Shown: positions 15,960 through 21,462 of the stretch, in pieces
Position numbering within the stretch: position 1 is the first letter of the stretch
How the letters are laid out: each line of letters begins with the position of its first letter
Origin: an uncultured Muribaculaceae bacterium
GTDB taxonomy: Bacteria; Bacteroidota; Bacteroidia; Bacteroidales; Muribaculaceae
NCBI GenBank assembly: GCA_947644475.1
Contig: CANRZQ010000013.1
Span: forward strand, 1-21,462
Length of the DNA stretch: 21,462 nt
Direction: 5' to 3'
The notes under the pieces: generated by a model
Told to the model about the DNA's origin: nothing
The model's input: only the letters and a program-made list of their open reading frames with translations
Databases searched by the model: none
Program-made: the position numbers and the translations under genes

Positions 15960-17309
15960 ATGAAATCAGTTTTCAAATACACATTCGCCGCAGCGGCACT
16001 TGTGGGGCTGATGTCGGCATGCGGGGGCAACGACGAGCCCGGCACGCCTGTCAATCCTGACAAACCTGTGACCCCGACCGCCCCGGCCGCTTCTACAAGC
16101 CTTATCTACGAGGCCAATCCTCTTTTCTTCGCGTCGGACAACAGCCTGGCCGCCATACAGGCCCGCCTCGACAAAATCGACAACCTCGAGGCCGACGTGC
16201 TCTGGCTCATGCCCATCTATGCCCAAGGCCAGAAAAACGCCATCGGCTCGCCTTACTGCGTGAAGGACTATACTGCCATCAACCCCAAATACGGCGACAT
16301 GGCCGCTCTCAAAAGCCTTGTCAACGCCGCACATGCCGACGGCATGCTCGTGATTCTCGACTGGGTGGCCAACCACACCGCATGGGACAATGTATGGATT
16401 TCGGAGCATCCCGACTGGTTTACCAAAAACGCCAACGGCGACATCGTGTCGCCTCCCGGTATGGGCTGGAACGATGTGGCCGACCTCAACTACGACAATT
16501 TAGAGATGCGCCGCGCCATGATCGACGCCATGCTCTACTGGGTGAAGCAGGCCGATGTCGACGGTTTCCGCTGCGACTATGCCGAGGGTGTGCCCAACTC
16601 TTTCTGGAAAGAAGCCATCACGTCGATACGCGAGGTGAAGCCCAAGGCCTTCATGCTCGCCGAGGCAAGCGACTTCAAACTCTACGATGCCGATTTCGAC
16701 ATGATTTACGACTGGGCATACTGCACCGACCTGCAAAACTTCTACAACGGCAAGTCGACATTCGACAAGTTTGTCGAGACCACACTCAAACGAGACAAGA
16801 CTGTGCCCGCCGGCAAGCAGCTGATGCGCTATGTCGTGAACCACGACGTGATTTCCGAGAAATCGCCCCAGCAGATGTTTGGCAGCCCCGAGGCCATGCC
16901 CGGCGCTTTCGTAATCACATCGTTCCTCTCGCAGGTGCCTATGATCTACTCCGGCATGGAAGCCGGCTTCGACAACCGCACCGCCTTCATCAATGCCAAG
17001 CCCCTGACATGGAATGCCGCGCTTCAAAAGAAATATGAAGAAATCTGCGACGCTTACGAAGAAACGGCAGTTGCCCGCGGCGGCGACATCCATGTCTACA
17101 ATTCCGGCTCGAAAGGCGTGATTTTCGGACACACCAACGGTGACAAGACCGTGCTCGTGGCCGTGAATCCCACCGGCAGCGCAGTGCAGGTGAAAGTGCC
17201 CATCGCTTTCGTGGGCGACAAGATGGAAGAACTCATCTCCGACACCGACATTGCAATGCCCTCCGTTGTAAGCCTCGACGCCTACGGCTACAAAATCTTC
17301 TCGAAATAG
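15960..17309 (+). CDS. GH13 alpha-amylase family lipoprotein
   Basis: A 449-aa lipoprotein endo-hydrolase of alpha-1,4-glucans, probably surface-exposed like SusG. The signal peptide ends at LMSAC (Cys21), followed by a flexible GGNDEPG/Pro/Thr linker. The four GH13 regions are present: DWVANH, GFRCDYAEG with nucleophile Asp206, MLAEAS with acid/base Glu235, and VNHD with transition-state stabiliser Asp296. Domain B, between DWVANH and GFRCD, is short, and a C-terminal beta domain ends VSLDAYGYKIFSK. It lacks the CBM58 insertion of B. theta SusG and is much shorter (449 against about 690 aa, from memory), so binding may be delegated to the CBM26 protein. No promoter was recognised upstream, and the gene is bracketed by inverted repeats R2 and R3. 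Confidence 0.9.
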   Translation: MKSVFKYTFAAAALVGLMSACGGNDEPGTPVNPDKPVTPTAPAASTSLIYEANPLFFASDNSLAAIQARLDKIDNLEADVLWLMPIYAQGQKNAIGSPYCVKDYTAINPKYGDMAALKSLVNAAHADGMLVILDWVANHTAWDNVWISEHPDWFTKNANGDIVSPPGMGWNDVADLNYDNLEMRRAMIDAMLYWVKQADVDGFRCDYAEGVPNSFWKEAITSIREVKPKAFMLAEASDFKLYDADFDMIYDWAYCTDLQNFYNGKSTFDKFVETTLKRDKTVPAGKQLMRYVVNHDVISEKSPQQMFGSPEAMPGAFVITSFLSQVPMIYSGMEAGFDNRTAFINAKPLTWNAALQKKYEEICDAYEETAVARGGDIHVYNSGSKGVIFGHTNGDKTVLVAVNPTGSAVQVKVPIAFVGDKMEELISDTDIAMPSVVSLDAYGYKIFSK

Positions 17310-17337
17310 GAGTCAGGAATTAGGAATTATAAATCAG

Positions 17338-17456
17338 GCAGGAACACAAGCCTCCGGCTTGTGAATTGTGCATCGTGCATTGTGCATTTTGCATTGCCAC
17401 AAGCCGGAGGGTTCTTTGCCTTTGGCAAAGCGCTTCGCGGTTAATGTTCCTGCAAC
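17338..17456. repeat. Intergenic palindromic repeat, composite copy R3
   Basis: It has two palindromic units. The first (17338-17363) is the reverse of R1. The second (17401-17456) matches the reverse complement of 19724-19779 at 55 of 56 bases. CCTCCGGCTTGTG (17351-17363) and CACAAGCCGGAGG (17398-17410) form a 13-bp inverted repeat around four 7-mers. The element fills most of the 169-bp gap between the GH13 and GH97 genes. Confidence 0.92.
17368..17395 (+). repeat. Four tandem 7-mers (GTGCATT-type)
   Basis: The units are GTGCATC, GTGCATT, GTGCATT and TTGCATT, lying in the centre of R3. A two-unit version occurs in inverted orientation at 19682-19696 next to copy R4. Confidence 0.85.
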
Positions 17457-17478
17457 TATTATCATACTTACCAATCTT

Positions 17479-19581
17479 ATGAAAAAAACTATAATTGCTA
17501 TAAGCGCAGCGTGCATGGCCGTGTCGGCCTCGGCCGCAGGCTACACATTGCAGTCGCCCGACGGCAATATATCCTTTAATATAGGCACCATCGCCACCGG
17601 CACTCCCGTCTACGACGTTACTTTCAAGGGCGAGCCTGTCGTTGGTGAAAGCACGCTTGGCCTTGTTGCCGACGAGTTCAAGTTTACCGACGGCCTCGCA
17701 ATGACCGTTGTCGGCACCGACTCCGTCGACGAGACATGGCAGCCCGTATGGGGCGAGACATCCGACATCCGCAACAACTATAATGAGGTGCTCGTGTCGT
17801 TTGCCGATGCCAAAGGCCTTACCGTCAACGTCCGCGCCCGCGCGTTCAACGACGGCGTGGGTTTCCGTTACGAAGTGCCCGAGCAGCGCGGCCTCAACTA
17901 TGGTACGCTCCGCGGCGAGAACACTCAGTTTGCCCTCCCGGCCGACATGACCATGTATGTGATTCCCGGCGACTATGATTCCGACGAATTCCTCTACACC
18001 GTGGCACCCGTGTCGCAACTTAAAGAGAAGATGCCCAACCCGCGTCACACCGAAAGTTCGCGCATCCCCGGCCTTGCCGCGCAGACACCTCTTCTGATGA
18101 AGCACCCCGAGCGTCCGCTCTACGTCAATATCCACGAGGCCGCCCTCGTTGGCTATCCCGCCATGGCCGTGGAAATCGATGCCGACGCCAAGGTGCTCAA
18201 AAGCCACCTCACCCCCGACAAAAACGGCGTGCGCGCCTATTTGCAGGCTCCGTTTGTCACCCCCTGGCGCACAATCATGATTGGCGACGAGGCCACCGAC
18301 ATCCTTGCTTCCCAACTTATCTACAACCTCAACGACCCCAGCGTGATAGAAGACACTTCGTGGATTGTTCCGCGCAAGTTTGTGGGCGTATGGTGGGAAA
18401 TGTTCACCGGCGGCAAGACCTGGGCATATTCCGACAAGTACAATGCCAAGCCCGGCGTCACCGACTACTCGGCTCTGCCCTCCAACGGCCGTCACCCCGC
18501 CAATACCGAGAATGTGAAGCGTTATATCGACTTCGCCGCCGAGAACGGTATCCCCGGCGTGCTCGTCGAAGGCTGGAACGAAGGCTGGGAAGACTGGGCC
18601 GGCTACCGCAAGAACCGCCAGTTCCTTTTCGACAAGCCCTATCCCGACTTCGACCTCGAGGGACTCGTGGAATACGCCAACTCCAAAGGCGTGAAACTGA
18701 TAATGCACCACGAGACAGCCGCCAACGCTGCCGACTATGAGCGTCAGCTCGACCGCGCCTTCGATTTCATGAACGAGCACGGCTACGATGCCGTCAAGAC
18801 CGGCTATGTGGGCCATATAATCCCCCGCAGCGAGTACCACTCGTCGCAGTGGATGGTCGACCACTATATCAATGTGGTCCAAAAGGCCGCCGACCACAAG
18901 ATTATGATCGACAGCCACGAGGCAGTGCGTCCCACCGGCCTGATGCGCACATATCCCAACTGGGTGGCTCAGGAATCGGCCCGCGGCGGTGAATTTGAAT
19001 CGTTCGGAGGCAACCCTCCCTCTCACACCGCCATCCTGCCTTTCACACGTCTCAAAGGCGGCCCGATGGACTACACTCCCGGTCTCTTTGAGATGGACCT
19101 CTCGTCCTATGGGCAGGGCAACACCAGCCGCGGCCTCACCACGCTCGCCCGTCAGCTGGCTCTCTATCTCACCATGCCGTCGCCCTTGCAGATGGCCTGC
19201 GACCTGCCCGAGAACTACCGCCGCTTCCCCGACGCGTTCCAATTCATCAAGGATGTGCCCGTTGAATGGCGCGACTCGCGCTATCTCGAGGCAGAGCCTG
19301 CCGAATATATCACCGTGGCCCGCCTCGACAAGAATTCCGACGACTGGTATGTGGGCACAATCACCAACGAAAACGCCCGCAAGGCCGAAATCGATTTCAG
19401 TTTCCTTCCCAAAGGCGTTAACTACACGGCCACGATATATCAGGACGGCTCCGACGCCCACTACCTCGACAATCCCCAGAGTTACAAAATCTCCACCAAG
19501 AAAGTCAACTCCAAGACCCGTCTTAAAATCGACGTTGCACCCGGCGGCGGCGCGGCCATCCGCCTTGTGCCCGTGAAATAA
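17479..19581 (+). CDS. susB: GH97 alpha-glucosidase, SusB type
   Basis: A 700-aa periplasmic, calcium-dependent exo-alpha-glucosidase that finishes starch oligosaccharide breakdown. The signal peptide is MKKTIIAISAACMAVSASA. An N-terminal beta-supersandwich (about 20-280) precedes the catalytic barrel (about 300-560) and a C-terminal beta domain. Glu412 (MHHETAA), Glu481 (DSHEAVRPTG), Glu499 (AQESARG) and Glu505 (GGEFES) have exactly the spacing of Glu439, Glu508, Glu526 and Glu532 in B. theta SusB (+69, +87, +93), the base, calcium and acid residues known there. Gly442 in VKTGYVG lies where retaining GH97 enzymes carry an aspartate nucleophile, so an inverting mechanism is expected. I start at the ATG at 17479; 37 open codons upstream are repeat R3 sequence. 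The gene is last in the PUL and ends before a strong terminator. Confidence 0.94.
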   Translation: MKKTIIAISAACMAVSASAAGYTLQSPDGNISFNIGTIATGTPVYDVTFKGEPVVGESTLGLVADEFKFTDGLAMTVVGTDSVDETWQPVWGETSDIRNNYNEVLVSFADAKGLTVNVRARAFNDGVGFRYEVPEQRGLNYGTLRGENTQFALPADMTMYVIPGDYDSDEFLYTVAPVSQLKEKMPNPRHTESSRIPGLAAQTPLLMKHPERPLYVNIHEAALVGYPAMAVEIDADAKVLKSHLTPDKNGVRAYLQAPFVTPWRTIMIGDEATDILASQLIYNLNDPSVIEDTSWIVPRKFVGVWWEMFTGGKTWAYSDKYNAKPGVTDYSALPSNGRHPANTENVKRYIDFAAENGIPGVLVEGWNEGWEDWAGYRKNRQFLFDKPYPDFDLEGLVEYANSKGVKLIMHHETAANAADYERQLDRAFDFMNEHGYDAVKTGYVGHIIPRSEYHSSQWMVDHYINVVQKAADHKIMIDSHEAVRPTGLMRTYPNWVAQESARGGEFESFGGNPPSHTAILPFTRLKGGPMDYTPGLFEMDLSSYGQGNTSRGLTTLARQLALYLTMPSPLQMACDLPENYRRFPDAFQFIKDVPVEWRDSRYLEAEPAEYITVARLDKNSDDWYVGTITNENARKAEIDFSFLPKGVNYTATIYQDGSDAHYLDNPQSYKISTKKVNSKTRLKIDVAPGGGAAIRLVPVK

Positions 19582-19638
19582 AGCAGTAGGTTCTAAAAGG
19601 TAGAAAAGACCACTGAATCAAATTATATCATAACAGAA

Positions 19639-19679
19639 GCGTGGTCCGGTTTGTGAAAACCGGGCCACGCGATTTTTTT
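19639..19679 (+). terminator. Intrinsic terminator at the end of the PUL
   Basis: Fourteen-base arms 19639-19652 and 19657-19670, with one T-G wobble pair, enclose a GTGA loop and are followed by GA and seven T residues. Confidence 0.93.
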
Positions 19680-19681
19680 AT

Positions 19682-19779
19682 CAATGCACGATGCGCAAGC
19701 CGGAGGCTCGCGTTCCTGCATGGGTTGCAGGAACACTAACCGCGAAGCGCTTTGCCAAAGGCAAAGAACCCTCCGGCTT
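19682..19779. repeat. Intergenic palindromic repeat, composite copy R4
   Basis: It contains two GTGCATT-type 7-mers (inverted), a variant of the R1 palindrome (19694-19712, arms CGC/GCG instead of CAC/GTG) and the 56-bp unit (19724-19779). That unit is inverted relative to R3 and direct relative to R2. The element lies between the PUL terminator and the terminator of the convergent beta-barrel gene. Confidence 0.92.
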
Positions 19780-19797
19780 TATAACCTTCTCCACAGG

Positions 19798-19828
19798 AAA
19801 ATAAAATCCGCCCCCATGAGAGGGCGGA
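19798..19828 (-). terminator. Intrinsic terminator of the beta-barrel/tpx operon
   Basis: On the minus strand the stem TCCGCCC/GGGCGGA (19828-19822 with 19813-19807) is followed by TTTTATTTT. It lies about 30 nt past the stop of the beta-barrel gene. Confidence 0.85.
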
Positions 19829-19855
19829 ATACTGGATATGAGAGAGGGGAATGAG

Positions 19856-20380
19856 TTATAACTGGTAGCGGAAGCCGACCTGGAGGAGGCCTTGGACACC
19901 GAAGCCGAGTTCGCCGTACATGGAGAAGCCGTTGCCGATGCCGACCTGGGCGCCGATGGGCGACACTTGCAGGCCGAAGTAAGCCTTGTTATATGAGTTC
20001 TCGCCGAGGGGCTGCATGTGGGAAATCACGGAGCCGAGACCGAGGTGGCCGTAGAGTTTCACGATAGAGTTGCGGTAGTAGATATAGTTGGCGTTCATCA
20101 TGATTGCGTGGTAGGCAATCTTGGAGTGGAACGCGCCGCCCTTCGTGGTGGTTGATGAGAATGTATAGGAGGGGCCGAAAGAGAAGTTGCGCGTCACGGG
20201 GAAATTGATGCCGGCGTTGAGCGAGCCCCACGAGGTGTTCACGTTGCCCCATCCGTCGTGGTTGTCGCAGGCGTCCATCTGGTTGTATCCGCCATAGGAA
20301 AGTGTAATCTCCGGTTTCACGGCCGATGCGGTAAGGCCTAATGTAATCACGGCCAGCAGAGCGAGTAAGTACTTTTTCAT
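19856..20380 (-). CDS. Small outer-membrane beta-barrel protein
   Basis: A 174-aa exported protein with signal peptide MKKYLLALLAVITLGLTASA. The mature part consists of alternating hydrophobic/polar strands with glycine and aromatic residues (SLNAGINFPVTRNFSFGPSY, KLYGHLGLGSVIS, SMYGELGFGVQGLLQVGFRY) and ends in aromatic-alternating GFRYQL, as for an 8-stranded OmpA/OmpX/OmpW-like barrel. No function can be named. It starts 27 nt after tpx on the same strand, with no promoter or terminator seen between them, so it is probably the last gene of the tpx operon. Confidence 0.75.
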   Translation of the reverse strand: MKKYLLALLAVITLGLTASAVKPEITLSYGGYNQMDACDNHDGWGNVNTSWGSLNAGINFPVTRNFSFGPSYTFSSTTTKGGAFHSKIAYHAIMMNANYIYYRNSIVKLYGHLGLGSVISHMQPLGENSYNKAYFGLQVSPIGAQVGIGNGFSMYGELGFGVQGLLQVGFRYQL

Positions 20381-20407
20381 AATCTCAATATTATTTTAGT
20401 TGAAAGT

Positions 20408-20905
20408 TCAGAGCACTGAGAGCGCGGCCTCGTAATCGGGCTCGTTGGTTATTTCCTCGACAAGGTCGGCGAAAATCACGTTACGGTCCTCGTCGATTAC
20501 AATCACGGCGCGTGCGAGCAGTCCGGCGAGCGGGCCGTCGACAATCTGCAAGCCGAATTTCTGGCCGAACATTGGCGAGCGGAAGGCAGAGGCCACGATG
20601 CAATTGTCGATACCCTCGGCGGCGCAGAACCGCTGCTGTGCGAAGGGTAGGTCCATCGACACGTTGATTACAGTCACATCCGGACGCCGGGCGGCTTCCT
20701 CGTTGAAGCGGCGCACCGAGGCGGCGCATACGGGAGTGTCGAGGCTTGGGAAAACGTTCAGCACGACCTTGCGGCCGGGAAAGTCCATGCATCGCACTTC
20801 GGCGAGGTCTTTGCTTGTGAGGTTGAAGCATGGTGCTTCCTGTCCGGCACGCGGCATCAGGCCGGAGGTATGGCAGGCATTGCCTTTGAAGTAGATAGTT
20901 TCCAT
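20408..20905 (-). CDS. tpx: Thiol peroxidase (Tpx, atypical 2-Cys peroxiredoxin)
   Basis: A 165-aa thioredoxin-dependent peroxidase that reduces hydrogen peroxide and organic peroxides. The peroxidatic Cys60 lies in FPSLDTPVCAASVRRFNEE and the resolving Cys94 in SMDLPFAQQRFCAAEGI, matching the spacing of E. coli Tpx Cys61 and Cys95. Start METIYFKGN and family length (about 165-168 aa) are normal. An extra cysteine pair (Cys11, Cys26) near the N-terminus is not part of the known mechanism. It sits 15 nt downstream of a thioredoxin-like gene and 27 nt upstream of the beta-barrel gene, all on the minus strand, so it is probably cotranscribed. The promoter would be right of the window. Confidence 0.95.
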   Translation of the reverse strand: METIYFKGNACHTSGLMPRAGQEAPCFNLTSKDLAEVRCMDFPGRKVVLNVFPSLDTPVCAASVRRFNEEAARRPDVTVINVSMDLPFAQQRFCAAEGIDNCIVASAFRSPMFGQKFGLQIVDGPLAGLLARAVIVIDEDRNVIFADLVEEITNEPDYEAALSVL

Positions 20906-20920
20906 AGAGGAATATTGTGC

Positions 20921-21462
20921 TTAGTTTGATAATGTTATATTTTGGATAACATCTGAAAGGAGGTCTTGGTTGTAGCCTTGCGCAATATTTTTTACAATAC
21001 CGTCGGCCCCGACCATGATAAGGGTGGGGTAGAGGGTGATTCCGCAGTCGCGCACGAGCGAGTGGGCCGATATAAGGGCCGTTTCCTCGGCCGGCATATT
21101 GCCGAGAATGTCGGCGGGAGTGTCGGTGCGGTTGTCGGTGAATACCCACACTATGTCGGCGGCCACGGGAGCCTGCGAGGCGGCCGAGCGCACGTCGGCC
21201 ACAGTGGCGGCAGTGGAGTTTACACCCGGGTCGAGAAATACAAAAAGCGTGGGCCGGGGCATGGCGTCGCCATAGGTGTGCTCCATGCGTGCTGCCGTGA
21301 GGGTGCGGCTCGAGAACGACGGCATGGGCTTTCCGGCGAGGCCGTCGGCGCGGAATGTGCTGTGGCGGTATTTTTCGAACACCTCGGGGTAGAGGGTCAT
21401 AAGGGCATCCTCGGTGTATGCGGCAAGCGGCCGCGGGCTGTCGTCGTAGCGATAAGCCACAG
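20921..21462 (-). CDS. Thioredoxin-like fold protein without CXXC, 5' end outside window
   Basis: The reading frame is open from the TAA at 20923-20921 to the right edge, so the N-terminus is missing; a GTG at 21460 is in frame but is probably internal. About 180 residues are visible. The C-terminal part has a thioredoxin-like order: PTLFVFLDPGVNST (strand and active-site position), DIVWVFTDN, the cis-proline-like ITLYPTLIMVGADG and a terminal helix. The usual CXXC is replaced by DPGVNS, and only one other cysteine (RDCGI) is seen. It resembles the Bacteroidales DUF5106/thioredoxin-like lipoproteins, with modest certainty. Co-directional with tpx at 15 nt, it may support envelope redox or thiol handling (inference from context). 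Confidence 0.55.
   Translation of the reverse strand, partial: VAYRYDDSPRPLAAYTEDALMTLYPEVFEKYRHSTFRADGLAGKPMPSFSSRTLTAARMEHTYGDAMPRPTLFVFLDPGVNSTAATVADVRSAASQAPVAADIVWVFTDNRTDTPADILGNMPAEETALISAHSLVRDCGITLYPTLIMVGADGIVKNIAQGYNQDLLSDVIQNITLSN

Larger units (their letters stand above)
8809..19679 (+). other. Starch-type polysaccharide utilization locus (PUL)
   Basis: Five co-directional genes read susC, susD, a CBM26-type surface binding protein, a GH13 alpha-amylase and a GH97 alpha-glucosidase, ending in a strong terminator. The pairing of GH13 with a SusB-type GH97 and starch-binding modules makes an alpha-glucan the likely substrate (inference from family activities). No regulator of the SusR, hybrid two-component or ECF sigma/anti-sigma type is adjacent within the window. 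Confidence 0.85.

Noticed and set aside
17368..17395. Possible CRISPR array from the tandem 7-mers
   Set aside because: The units are 7 bp with no spacers and no cas genes nearby; it is a short tandem repeat inside an intergenic element.
17368..17478. A 37-codon N-terminal extension of the GH97 protein
   Set aside because: It encodes repeat sequence and would hide the signal peptide that starts at 17479.
17320..19461. A 713-codon open frame antisense to the GH97 gene
   Set aside because: It mirrors the GC-rich codons of a certain gene, is rich in His/Val/Gly without domain motifs, and crosses repeat R3 at its end.

Overview
The window looks like chromosomal DNA of a gut Bacteroidales bacterium, most likely a Muribaculaceae-type genome (inference). 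The evidence is a complete susC/susD pair, DUF4294 and AAA/DUF4143 proteins typical of the phylum, promoters of the Bacteroidetes form (TTTG-N19-TAnnTTTG), no Shine-Dalgarno sequences, and GC-rich codon use in most genes.

Layout. (1) 1-2568, minus strand: the 5' part of a NagB-like protein and a complete acetyl-CoA hydrolase/CoA-transferase. (2) 2733-5158, plus strand: a visibly AT-richer accessory patch with a secreted S41 peptidase and an AAA/DUF4143 ATPase, separated by a 17-bp inverted repeat. (3) 5218-8458: a secreted GH2 glycosidase followed 7 nt later by a DUF4294 protein, closed by a strong terminator. (4) 8634-19679: a starch-type polysaccharide utilization locus. It runs from a promoter with helically phased TTTGATT motifs through susC, susD and a single surface glycan-binding lipoprotein with four CBM26-like modules. 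After a terminator-like hairpin come a GH13 alpha-amylase lipoprotein and a SusB-type GH97 alpha-glucosidase. (5) 19798-21462, minus strand: a CXXC-less thioredoxin-like protein (partial), thiol peroxidase Tpx and a small outer-membrane beta-barrel protein, apparently one operon.

How the genes work together. The PUL reads as an alpha-glucan system. The surface lipoproteins (SusD-like and the CBM26 protein) capture starch, the lipoprotein GH13 cuts it, the SusC-like TonB-dependent transporter imports the oligosaccharides, and the periplasmic GH97 releases glucose. Compared with the Bacteroides thetaiotaomicron sus locus, SusE and SusF are replaced by one tetra-modular protein, the amylase is short, the GH97 gene is last, and no susR-like regulator is in the window.

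The most unusual feature is a family of modular palindromic intergenic repeats (8543-8576, 15570-15623, 17338-17456, 19682-19779). Copies of about 50-56 bp lie in alternating orientation around the amylase gene and around the GH97 gene, so each enzyme gene is bracketed by inverted copies. Together with the phased motifs upstream of susC, these are the best candidates for undescribed biology here. I saw no complete mobile element, CRISPR array, rRNA or tRNA.
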